Below are positions 1-9,699 of a stretch of DNA of 64,000 bases, in pieces (the stretch's first letter is position 1; each line of letters starts with the position of its first letter). This stretch comes from Naematelia aurantialba (lineage: Eukaryota > Basidiomycota > Tremellomycetes > Tremellales > Naemateliaceae). The notes under the pieces were generated by a model that ran no database searches, was not told the DNA's origin, and saw nothing but the letters and a program-made list of their open reading frames with translations. The stretch is from contig JAKFAO010000004.1 of the NCBI GenBank assembly GCA_021527695.1, positions 1,591,001 to 1,655,000 of the forward strand, given 5' to 3'. The translations under genes and the position numbers were made by a program.

Positions 1-2783
1 GTTGTAACGGTAGAGGATTCGTTGAGACTCGGGAGGGCTTGGACGAGAGTCTCCTCCTGCTCGGCGAGTGGTCCAGGTTGGTAGTCGGGTCGTCGAGAGA
101 GAGCATCTGGGTAGGTAGCATGTACCCCTGGACGATAGACAATATTGTAGTCGAATCCCGACAGTAGATCCACCCACCTGGCCTGCCTAGGATTAAGCTG
201 CCTCGGCTCCATCCAATATGTCAAGTTCAAATGATCCGTGATCACAGTCGACTTGACCTGCATGAGCAGATGGCGCTTTCGACGAAAGGCCATCACGATC
301 GCCAAGAACTCTTTCTCGGTCACTGTATAGTTAAGCTCAGACCCTTGAAACGCACCAGACTCGATTGCCACTGGATGCTCATGCCCCGTTTCCGAGTTGA
401 TCTGCGAAATTACGAACCCCCATCCGTATAGGGATGCATCCGCCTGAACGATCGTCTCAAACTCGGGACTGAAGTGGGCGAGTACCGGTGCGGTCGTCAT
501 GAGTCGTTTGATATCGTCGAATGCTGCCTGCTGTCCCTTTTCCCAGACGAATGGGACGTCCTTGCCTGTCAACTTATGGAGGGGTCCCGCGATCTTGGCA
601 AAATGAGGGACGAATCGACGATAATAGCTTGCCATCCCCAGGAATCGTCGAACCTGCCGAACCGTTCGAGGTGCCGGGAAGTCGACTATGCCTTGAACAT
701 ACTCGGAATTCGCTCCCACCCCGTTATTAGACACCACGAAGCCCAAGAATGTCACGCTCTCCTTTTCAAATTCGCACTTGCTGGCTTTCAGGAAGAGCGA
801 CGTCTTTCTAACAATGTCGAATACTCGTCGAGTGAGATCACGTAACTCGTCGAGTGTCGACGCGTGGATAAGGATATCGTCGATATATATCGTAACTCCT
901 CGCCCAATAAGATCTCGGAAGACTTCGTTGAGGAAATGTTGGAATACCGCAGGAGCATTCTTGAGACCGTCCCGCACCACCAGTGACTCAAACATTCCCA
1001 ATTGAGTCCTGAACGCTGTAAGATGTTCATTCCCCGGTGCCACCCTCAAGAGTTGGTACGCCCCCACCAAGTCTAACTTGGTGAAATACTTGGATTGGCC
1101 CAATTCGTTGATGATTTGGCTAATCAATGGCAATGGATACGCATCCGGGACGGTTGCCTGATTGAGTCGACGAAAATCGACGACCATTCGACTTCGTCCA
1201 TCTTTCTTGGGGACAAAGAACGTCGGCGATCCATATGGCGAGTTGCTTGGCCTAATTCGTCCAGCAGCCAATTCCCTCTCAATGGTTGATCTCAAAACCT
1301 CCACCTGAGACGGGTTCAGCTCGTACAATGGCGCCAGACGAAGCTTAGCCTCAGGTTTCAGCGAGAACTTCAAGTCATACTCCCTATGAGGTGGCAAGGT
1401 CTCGGTTCCCCATCTAGGATGGAATATATCAAGGTAACCTTGGTATGTCACGGGAACTTGACTTGTGATCTCGTCTAATTCCTCGGGAGTCAACTCGAGT
1501 TCACCGAAGCTCGGCAACGTCTCTACTCCGACGAAGGATTGGTCGAATTCTGGCGACTCGTCGACTGCACACAGTCGCTCGACGCTTTCCTCTCGATTTC
1601 CTGTAGGAGCGTCACGAGATATCCAACGACTAGGTTGTCTCACCGGTATGCTGTTAGGAAACCTGAGGACTCCTCCAGGAATCCTGACATCCGGGGTCAT
1701 TCCCTCCCTGAACCTGACCTTGGACCTTGAACGATTCGACGACTTGGACTTGAACGCGCTCTTGAGCTCGACGACTCCCTTGATGGAACCGAGCGACTCC
1801 TCGCGTCCCCTGAGCATGGGGGCTGGCTTGGAACTTGACTTGGGACTGGACGTGGACGTGGGCTTGGACATGGAATTGGACGAATCCAATGCTGGGACTG
1901 TGGCGATGGGGGTCTTAGCCTCGGGCATGGGCAAGGGCATGGATTTGCTCGGGGACGATGGTATTTTGACGACTATTGGTTCGTCACTCGACGAAAGCAT
2001 TCTCGATCGTCGAGTCGAAACCAATCGTTCACCGAAGTCGAGAGTTACTCCGTGCTCTTTGAGCCAGGAGTAGCCGAGAACAATGTCCGCCCCTGATAGG
2101 CGAGTAACATCGAATCTTTCAACCCTGGTCGATCCCACTACTGTGAGCGGGGCCTCGACGTACCACTTGATTGGTCCCGCTTTGCTTGGCTCCCCGTCAA
2201 ACAAGGTTAGTCGACGAGGTTTGGTATGTGGGTATTTGTCGAATCCCTCGGAGTCGACGAAACCCTCGTCGATGAAGTTACCACTAGCTCCGGAATCAAG
2301 GAGTATCGTGGCCAACGAATCGGACTCGCCTAGTTGCCCAGCAACGACAGCCTGGTCTTTGGAGAGTCTAAAAGGCTCACCACAATTCAAAGGTATATTT
2401 CGTTTGTCGATGATCGACGAATGGGTATCTTGACTCGACGAATGTACAGTTTTTGTCGAGTCGATGTCTACAAGTGAGTCCGAACTATCCATAGTACGAG
2501 CTAAGGAGGTAGCAGAGAGCACTAAATTGGCGGGATATGTAGTCTCTGCGGCAAGCATATCCCTCAATCTTTTGGCTCCTCCTTGGTGCCCGGTCCGGGG
2601 ACAGGAGAAGGTCTGCTGGGAGTGGGCGGGAGTGGACGAGATCCCATCCTCGTAAGGGGACAGTTTGGGAGGAAATGCCCCGATTGTCCACACCTGTAAC
2701 AGGCGTTTTCTACTCGCCGCCTCTCTCTCTCTCTCTCGGGGAGAGATCCCCGAGGCACAGGCCCCAAAGAACTCGACGAGTTC
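1..2783 (-). CDS. pol: Element A Pol: protease, reverse transcriptase, RNase H (partial)
   Basis: The frame is open from 2783 to the left edge, over 920 codons with no stop. It shows a retropepsin site LLDSGASGNF (about 2310), the reverse transcriptase core with VDFRRLN (about 1170) and the catalytic YIDD (about 880), and an RNase H region starting near 470. A downstream DALSRRPDYQPG segment near 80-120 is typical of the linker before integrase. The frame lies -1 relative to gag and overlaps it by about 220 nt (2564-2783), so Pol is probably made by -1 frameshifting or another recoding event. I see no classical slippery heptamer just before the gag stop. Integrase is off the edge. Confidence 0.93.
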
Positions 2784-3787
2784 TCAACCGGTGGGCGAGG
2801 TCCTTGAAGCTCTCGCCCAAGGTTGGAAGGGGTGGCCGAAGAAGAAGAGGGAGTAGGCGGGAGGAAGGGCTTAGTCAATGGGGCCCTTCCCGCCTCCGGC
2901 CTGCGCGCCGACTCGGCCTTTCTCTCCTGGTCCCGGACACGGAGACGATTGTCGAGAGGGACAACGAATCGGATTAACTCGTCGAAACTCTCAAACTCTC
3001 GGCCATGTCGAGCCAGTTCGTCTTTCATAGTTGACGAGAGACCATCTATAGCCTTGTCAACTATAGGTTCCTGGTCTCTCCAACCCAGGACTGCAATCAG
3101 CTCTCTCATTCGAGCGAAGTACTCAGAGGCAGTTCCCGTCTGTCTCAACTCCTTGAGATTTCGACGAGCCGTACCCCTCTCGTCGGGGTCCCCGAAATTA
3201 TCCTTAAGATACCTCACAAAGGCATCTCTCGACGAAAGCTCGATAGCCGGGGGAACTGCTGTTGCCAATGGTCGAACGGCGTCGAGAGCTACACCTCGTA
3301 AGTAACTCATCATGAACGTCACCTTGATCTCCTCAGTGTAGTACCGAGAGGGCTGAAGCTTGAACACCAGATCACATTCCATAATGAACTGGTTGAGTTT
3401 CTCGGGAGCTCGACCATTGAAGGTATCGGGCTCTCGAGCTTTTGGTTCCTTGAAGTTTGACGAGGGACTCGACGAATCCCTGACGAATCGCTCGCGCTCC
3501 CACTGTTGGTGTTGCTGCTGTGTGGCTATGGCGCTCATATACGCCATCATTTGCTGTTGGAAAACAGCAGGGTCTATGACAGGCGGGACGAAAGGGGTGT
3601 GGGAGGCTCGCTCCGGGCTCTGTTGTGGGGAAGGATCTCGTCGAGACCCCTCTTGTCGCTCGTCGATCTGCTCACCGAAGTCGACGAACGAACCCGAACC
3701 CTCGGGGTCCTCTTGAACCCCAGAGTTCAATCGTCCCTGATCTCGCGCTGCTTGGCGAGTGACTCGTGAGGAAGGTGGAATGGACAT
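2564..3787 (-). CDS. gag: Element A Gag with CCHC zinc knuckle
   Basis: About 407 residues from the ATG at 3787 (MSIPPSSRV). The open frame continues upstream into the LTR, but that part spans the primer-binding site, so the 3787 ATG is preferred. The protein has a Ty3-type capsid region (FNGRAPEKLNQF, YLKDNFGDPDERGTARR), then a charged Pro/Arg/Ser-rich stretch and one zinc knuckle, CYRCGQSGHFLPNC, near the C-terminus. Gag packages the RNA and builds the virus-like particle. The last 220 nt are shared with pol in another frame. Confidence 0.9.
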   Translation of the reverse strand: MSIPPSSRVTRQAARDQGRLNSGVQEDPEGSGSFVDFGEQIDERQEGSRRDPSPQQSPERASHTPFVPPVIDPAVFQQQMMAYMSAIATQQQHQQWERERFVRDSSSPSSNFKEPKAREPDTFNGRAPEKLNQFIMECDLVFKLQPSRYYTEEIKVTFMMSYLRGVALDAVRPLATAVPPAIELSSRDAFVRYLKDNFGDPDERGTARRNLKELRQTGTASEYFARMRELIAVLGWRDQEPIVDKAIDGLSSTMKDELARHGREFESFDELIRFVVPLDNRLRVRDQERKAESARRPEAGRAPLTKPFLPPTPSSSSATPSNLGRELQGPRPPVENSSSSLGPVPRGSLPERERERRRVENACYRCGQSGHFLPNCPLTRMGSRPLPPTPSRPSPVPGPGTKEEPKD

Positions 3788-3821
3788 GGCGTTAACTTGG
3801 CTTGATGGTTGTGCGCGGTAA

Positions 3822-3835
3822 CAGCGATCCTCGAT
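3822..3835 (-). promoter_or_regulatory. Putative self-priming primer-binding site of element A
   Basis: Starting 2 nt inside the LTR end, the sense strand reads ATCGAGGATCGCTG. This is the exact reverse complement of a 14-nt segment within the same LTR (4076-4089), which lies 29 nt downstream of a TATATA box. No tRNA-type TGG start is present. The arrangement matches the Tf1/sushi self-priming mechanism, where the mRNA 5' end folds onto the PBS. The pairing is seen directly; its function is inferred. Confidence 0.7.
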
Positions 3836-3837
3836 AC

Positions 3838-4250
3838 TGTCACGATGCTCCGGTCTAACTTCGGCGACCTGGGACCGCTGCACAACGACTGGCTTGGAAG
3901 TGGACGAGTTCCGCGGGAACTCGTTGAGAGAATGAGGAAAGCCTTGACTTGGGACGGGGACGTGGAGGTGGGGGGACGTGGACTGAGACCTGGGCGATCT
4001 AGAAGAACTCAGATGAGTGGTTGTAGACCCGTCGAAGTTAGAGCGAGATCGTTGGGTCTTGGACTATGGGACTCAATCGAGGATCGCTGAGGAACCTCAC
4101 TACAATCCGGTAAATTCTATATACTCTCGTCGAGGCGAGTAGATACTCGCTCAACCTAGACGAGTTCCTCAAGCCCCACGTGACAGCCATGCCGCCATCC
4201 CGGTCGCGTGGATAGTCACGTGACGACTCGACGACGTCTCCGTCATGACA
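3838..4250 (-). repeat. 5' LTR of element A (413 bp)
   Basis: On the sense strand it begins TGTCATGACGG and ends CATCGTGACA, so it carries the TG...CA ends as a TGTCA/TGACA inverted repeat. A TATATA box is at 4118-4123, and two CACGTG motifs lie in the presumed U3 (4177-4182 and 4217-4222). Two nearly identical copies are at 4444-4855 and 6445-6856. The flanks of this copy (gatac and ctttc on the plus strand) do not match, as expected for one LTR of a full element whose partner is elsewhere. Confidence 0.95.
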
Positions 4251-4443
4251 CTTTCCAACCTCGGCGAGCCGTATGTGCTCTCTTCGCTCTCTTCGGTGGA
4301 GTGTAGGTTGCTTTGAGGGTCTCCCAGTGCTCATAGTCTTTCATGGTTTCGTCTGTCTCCCATGCTGCTTCGTTGTCGTCCGTTCCTTCTCTTCCCACTA
4401 GCCATTGCTGCTGGTCACGGACCGTACGATGTCGTAGGATCCG
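4251..4443 (-). pseudogene. Element B Pol, chromodomain-like C-terminus (fragment)
   Basis: The fragment continues the integrase frame beyond the solo LTR at 4444-4855. It encodes ILRHRTVRDQQQWLVGREG, then EAAWETDETM and a basic tail. The pattern (R..R....Q.LV....-..W-....M) fits the chromodomain that many Ty3/gypsy integrases carry and that directs insertion to heterochromatin. It ends abruptly at the LTR of element A, so B's stop codon and 3' LTR are displaced leftward out of view. Confidence 0.75.
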
Positions 4444-4855
4444 TGTCACGATGCTCCGGTCTAACTTCGGCGACCTGGGACCGCTGCACAACGACTGGCT
4501 TGGAAGTGGACGAGTTCCGCGCGAACTTGTTGAGAGAATGAGGAAAGCCTTGACTTGAGACTGGGACGTGGAGTTGGGGGACGTGGACTGAGACTTGGGC
4601 GATCTAGAAGAACTCAGATGAGTGGTTGTAGACCCGTCGAAGTTAGAGCGAGATCGTTGGGTCTTGGACTATGGGACTCAATCGAGGATCGCTGAGGAAC
4701 CTCACTACAATCCAGTAAATTCTATATACTCTCATCGAGACGAGTAGATACTCGCTCAACCTAGACGAGTTCCTCAAGCCCCACGTGACAGCCATGCCGC
4801 CATCCCGGTCGCGTGGATAGTCACGTGACGACTCGACGACGTCTCCGTCATGACA
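4444..4855 (-). repeat. Solo LTR of family A in element B (412 bp)
   Basis: Almost identical to 3838-4250. It is flanked by a perfect 5-bp target duplication, ATCCG (4439-4443 and 4856-4860). With no internal sequence it is a solo LTR left by recombination between the two LTRs of a former insertion. LTR plus duplication is 417 bp, a multiple of three, so B's frame is in register on both sides, although the LTR itself carries stops. Confidence 0.95.
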
Positions 4856-6444
4856 ATCCGGTTCGGTACAGTGACGTTGTCTTCGAAATGCGTCTCGTCT
4901 GGTACGGTTTCCCGTTTTTCTTCTTCGTCTCCCCGTTCCCTGTATCGTTTCAGTAAGGATATATGGAACACCGGGTGAATCCTCGCGGTTTTCGGTATAT
5001 CCAGTTCATAAGCGACAGGGTTTACGACTCGTATGACTCTATACGGGCCCGCATACTTGTCGTCGAACTTCTTTGTCGGTCGCAGGGTAGTCAAGTTGGT
5101 CGTGCGTAGCAGGACCTTCTCCCCCGCTCTCAAGACAGCGTCGCGACGGTGTCGGTTGTAGGCAGCCCTGTAGCGTTCATTCGCTTTGGCTATGTTGTCT
5201 TTCAGTCGGAGGTGTACGTTGGCCAGGTTAGAGACGATTGACACTGCTTTCGGTGCGCCAATTGACCCCGTTGGCGGTATTTCGAGATCCGTAATTCGCG
5301 CTTCGTATCCCGTGAAGGCCGTATACGGCGCAATACCCGTGGTACTGTGTACGGTATTGTTATAGCAAAGTTCGGCATACGGTAGTAGCTCAGCCCAATT
5401 TGTTTGTTCGAAGTTCGCGTATACCCGCAAGTATTGCTCAAGCCATTGGTTAACGATTTCCGTTTGGCCATCAGTTTGAGGATGGTATGCCGTAGAAAGG
5501 CGATGCTTGAGTCCCAATAGGTTTGTGATGGTTTTCCATACTTGGGAGGTGAATACCGACCCTCTGTCCGTTACAAGCGTTTCGGGCAATCCGTGCTTGT
5601 AATATATGTTTGTAAGGAACGATTTCGCGAACCCTTCTGCATTGAGGGCCGTAGTAGTTGGTACGAATATCGCCATCTTGGTAAACCTGTCTACTAAGAC
5701 AAGGATGGCGTTGTATTCACCCAATGGGGGCAATTCCCCTATGAAGTCTGCCGATACGTGCTGCCAGGGCTTTTCCGCGATAGGTAGGGGCCTGAGTAGG
5801 CCTAATGGTTTCTGTCGGGAAGTCTTCGTCTTCTGACATATTTCGCACGTAGCTACGTAGTTGTGGATATCATCTCGTATCGACGACCACCAAAATTTGG
5901 AACGGATGTTCCCGTAGGTTTTGGTACGGCCTGGATGTCCCCTTATACGGCCGTCGTGTGAGCCCGTAAAGACTGTTTTACGCATGCTCGGCGGGATCCA
6001 GTATATCTCTGGTTCGTCTTTACGATGCCAGAGGCTGTCTTGGAGTACCAATTGGTTCTTTTCCTTGGCTGACGGCCCCTCGGTGAGTAGTGCTAACTTT
6101 AAGTCTTCCTTGAAAGTTGACGTCGAGGCCGTGGTCGTCTGTACTGAGATCGTATTGGCTTGTACGGGTTCCGATTCCACCTGATCCAGGCGTAGTAATG
6201 CTCGTACGTTATGCGGGTTTAGCTCCTTGGATAGCGTTGTCTGTTCCGTGTCCGTAGGCTGGTAATCTGCACGCCGTGAAAGCGCGTCGGGTTTCGTTGA
6301 GAGCTTTCCCGGGCGGTATCGTACCTTAAAGTCGAAACCTGACATATATAAGTACCATCTGGCATGTCGTCGGTTTAGACTTTTGGTTGTCATCCAGGTT
6401 TCTAGTGACCTGTGGTCACTTTGGACTTCCACCATCACCTTACT
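4856..6444 (-). pseudogene. Element B Pol: end of RNase H, integrase
   Basis: Open frame between the two solo LTRs. It begins with the end of RNase H (DHRSLETWM), then KPDALSRRADYQP, the integrase zinc-binding HHCC region (HDGRIRGHPG, CEICQKTK), and the catalytic core with SADFIGELP, LVTDRGSVF and HPQTDGQTE. These carry the D,D(35)E residues. Further on is the GPYRVIR / HPVFHISLLK module typical of gypsy integrases. No stops or frameshifts lie within the segment, so the disruption is recent. Confidence 0.92.
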
Positions 6445-6856
6445 TGTCACGATGCTCCGGTCTAACTTCGGCGACCTGGGACCGCTGCACAACGACTGGC
6501 TTGGAATTGGACGAGTTCCGCGCGAACTCGTTGAGAGGATGAGGAAAGCCTTGACTTGGGACTAAGACGTGGAGTTGGGGGACGTGGACTGAGACTTGGG
6601 AGATCTAGAAGAACTCAGATGAGTGGTTGTAGACCCGTCGAAGTTAGAACGAGATCGTTGGGTCTTGGACTATGGGACTCAATCGAGGATCGCTGAGGAA
6701 CCTCACTACAATCCGGTAAATTCTATATACTCTCGTCGAGACGAGTAGATACTCGCTCAACCTAGACGAGTTCCTCAAGCCCCACGTGACAGCCATGCCG
6801 CCATCCCGGTCGCGTGGATAGTCACGTGACGACTCGACGACGTCTCCGTCATGACA
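6445..6856 (-). repeat. Solo LTR of family A inside element B RNase H (412 bp)
   Basis: Third copy of the family A LTR, in the same orientation as the others. It has a perfect 5-bp target duplication TTACT (6440-6444 and 6857-6861). It cuts B's RNase H just after HYLEGSN. The TATATA box, the 14-nt segment complementary to the A primer site and both CACGTG motifs are conserved. Confidence 0.95.
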
Positions 6857-9048
6857 TTACTCCCCTCTAGATAATGCCTCCACTCTTGGAAAGCATATAC
6901 GATGGCAAGGAACTCCTTGTCATGTACCTCGTAGTTCAACTCCGGAGGAGTGAGGCCTCGAGAGGTGAATGCGATGGGCCGTGTGACCCCTTCGTGATCC
7001 GTTTGGGAGAGTACGGCTCCAATCGCATAGTCCGACGCATCGGTTTCCACAGTACATGGAAGATCTGGATCGTAGTGACGGACAATGGGTGCCGTGCTGA
7101 TGGCGTCCTTGACCGTATTCCATGACACGCGTTCCGTGTCGCCAAATACGAAAGGCGTGTCCTTCTTCGCGAGTCTATGTAACGGCTTCGTGATCTTCGC
7201 AAAGTCGGGAATGAGTGTCCGGTAAAAGTTGGCGAAACCAAGGAAAGACTGTACTTGTCTTAGATTCCTTGGTTCTGGCCATTCTTTGATGGTAGCCACT
7301 TTTTCAGGATCCATGTTCACTCCCTCTGGGGTGATTACATATCCCAAGAATGAGACTCGAGTGGTAAAGAACTCGCACTTGTCATGTTTGGCATATAGGC
7401 GGTTCTGTCGTAGTCGTCTGAGTACTTCTCTTACTTGGGCGATGTGTTCGTCCCTTGTATTGGAGAATACTAAGATGTCGTCCAGGTAAACAATGACACA
7501 CGAGTCAAGTAAGTCTCGAAAGATGTTGTTCATGAGGTACTGGAAAGATGCTGGTGCGTTCGTGAGCCCGAACGGCATAACACGGTATTCGTATAGGCCG
7601 TAACGGGTTCGAAACGCCGTCTTCCATTCGTCGCCTTCTTTGATCCGTAGTAGGTTGTACGCCCCCCGTAAGTCTATCTTACTGTAGACTTTCGCATGTT
7701 TGAGCTTGTCAACTAGATCTCGGATCAACGGTAAGGGATAACGGTTCTTGATGGTAATGGCATTCAGCCGTCGATAATCGACACATAGGCGGAGAGATCC
7801 GTCCTTCTTTTTCACAAACAGTATGGGCGACGCCGCTGGAGAGCTTGACGGTACCACGAACCCTTTAGCAAGGTTTTCGTCAAGGTAACCACGGAGTTCG
7901 TCTTGTTCGGTACGGGATAAGGCATAAATGGGTCCAAATCCCGGCGTTGTGCCTTCCATCAACTTGATTTCGTGATCGTAAGGGCGATGTTCCGGTAAGA
8001 TGTTTGCTTCTGTCCTACTAAAGACATCGAGGAAATTATGGAACTCGGGAGGGATTGCTTTCTTCAGTTCCTCCGCTTCTACAGGTTCGAGTTCCATTGT
8101 GGCAATGACAACGTCGGTGTTACGGGGACGTATATGGCGTCCCGTCCAGTCCAGTACGGGATCATGACTCTTGAAGAACGGAATACCGAGAATCATGTTC
8201 GCGGCTCCGACCTTCGTGACCATGAATGTCGAGGTATACGCAGGGAAACCTTGACCTACCACGATGGTGAGTATCACCTCATGCGTGATGGTCTTATTGG
8301 CTATCGATCCATCTGCCAACTTGATACTTTCGGGTTGGGCGGCCATAGTTGGTACAATGTTTAGAGACTTGAGTAGTTCTTCGTCGACGAAATCGCGAGT
8401 TGCACCCGTATCGAGCATGGCTCGTACTGCCCGATGAGGATGCAAGTTGATTCGTACCGGTATGGTGAATGGTGCTGTCGATTCCGAGAGGATGGCGTTC
8501 AGAGTAACCGCTCCCGGAGTACGACCATCCGTACCTTGCGTTACGGGTATCGTTTGGGCCATGTTTGCTTGGTTATTCGGTTTAGGGGTATATCTTCTTT
8601 CCTTACAATCCTTGGTAACGTGGCCCGGTTTCCCACATCGAAAACAGAGGTGTAACTGTTCTCGTCGTCTCTGTTCTTCGGGAGGTAAGTTGGTATGGTA
8701 GGGGGGGCGACTTCGACCAGCATCTTTCGGAGCGATGGGAGACTCCGGTGCACGATTCCCGTATTGCCCCCCACGGGGTTCGTTATTAGGCGTGACCGAA
8801 CTCCTCGTTTTGTCGTTCCCGTGTCGACGAGTTCCGAAGCGATTAGTCTTCACTTCCGGGTTTGGTTTCGCCGCTTCTTCCCGTCGTGCTTCGTCTCGTC
8901 TTTCTTGTGCATGCATGTCGAGGCGAATGGCACGGTCTACCAGTTCGCTTAGAGTCTTGGGGGCGTCTACCTGTAAGGCAAGCGCGTTCTTGATGTCGGA
9001 TTTGAGGCCCTCGTGGAAGGCAAAACGTTCGGCCGTCTCCCCTATATC
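6857..9048 (-). pseudogene. Element B Gag C-terminus, protease, reverse transcriptase, RNase H start
   Basis: One open frame from 9048, where a stop lies just upstream, to the solo LTR. The first methionine is at 8916, but gypsy-type Gag sequence (ETAERFAFHEGLKSDI) continues upstream of it, so the true start is lost. It contains one zinc knuckle CFRCGKPGHVTKDC, the retropepsin site MLDTGATRDFV, reverse transcriptase with VDYRRLN, FGLTNAPASFQ and the catalytic YLDD, and the RNase H entry ETDASDYAIGAVLSQ. The protein is split in RNase H by the LTR at 6445-6856. Confidence 0.9.
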
Positions 9049-9699
9049 CTAAAAGGGGAAGTGCGATGGATTCCATGACACGTAGGCTCTCTCGTCATTG
9101 AAGAGCAGTAGTTGGCAAGTTGCCAGTCACGGGGAGAAACATCACGATGGATCATGTCGCCACCTATCCAGGTATCAAACACCAGCTGCCTTCCTGCAAT
9201 CTTCGAGCTGTCAAGACCGTAGGTGTCACTCGTTTCTCCAAGAAGAGCGTCAAACGGGAGACACAGTCATTACCGGACCTCAGCAGCAGTCCGGGTACCA
9301 TATTGTTTCAGAGTCCTCATGAATTGCGAATAATAGAAGGATCTTGTAATGGCCGCGACTTGACTTTGGGTTCAAACGGTGCTGTAGTGCTTCAAACTAC
9401 TCGGATATCATCTCTCACCGAGTTATGTGGTGTCGCTGCGAATAGCGGTGGTAGGGATGCTCTCTGACATGCATAGCGTCTTTCATCGCCCACATACCGC
9501 ATTGGCGTTGATACAACCTCGGAAGCTTCTTGTCTGCCGCGACAACCACGAAGCCAGTGGAGATGTATCGGTACGTGGGTTGTTCCCCCATGGTGCCGTG
9601 ATGTAGATGGCAGGGCGACCGCTGGGGAAATCTAGGACGCGTCTTGGTGTGTAGAATAGGCTGATCACCCAACTTCGACCCGCCTTTGTCCTTTAGGCT
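9049..9699. other. Border of the retrotransposon island; no gene recognised
   Basis: Homology to element B stops at about 9048. The following 650 bp carry only short open frames on both strands with no recognisable domain, LTR, tRNA or repeat. It is probably the promoter and 5' leader of the next gene, or degraded transposon sequence. Confidence 0.4.

Larger units (their letters stand above)
1..4250 (-). mobile_element. Ty3/gypsy LTR retrotransposon A, 5' part (runs off left edge)
   Basis: Read on the minus strand, the order is LTR (4250-3838), primer-binding site, gag, then an overlapping pol whose protease and reverse transcriptase are in the window and whose integrase would lie beyond position 1. 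Gag and pol are both free of stops over everything visible, which suggests a young and perhaps active copy. The right flank (from 4251) is the 3' coding end of element B, so A inserted into B. The other LTR and the matching target duplication are outside the window. Confidence 0.93.
4251..9048 (-). mobile_element. Ty3/gypsy element B with chromodomain-like tail, 5'-truncated and interrupted by three LTR-A insertions
   Basis: Minus-strand remains of a second, distinct gypsy element. Reading 9048 down to 4251 gives the Gag C-terminus, protease, reverse transcriptase, RNase H, integrase and a chromodomain-like tail in one frame, so B used a single Gag-Pol frame. The frame is broken only by two solo LTRs of family A. 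The 3' end is cut at 4250 by full-length A, and the 5' end (Gag N-terminus, LTR) is missing upstream of about 9048. No LTR of its own is visible. Confidence 0.9.

Noticed and set aside
1465..2073. Long plus-strand open frame (202 codons) rich in Asp, Leu and Gly
   Set aside because: It lies antisense to the uninterrupted pol frame of element A; its openness follows from the codon usage of pol.
4444..4855. Tandem genes of a repeated short protein starting MCSGPRSPKLDRSIVT
   Set aside because: The peptide is encoded by the LTR itself, and the apparent genes are element B segments read into the LTR.
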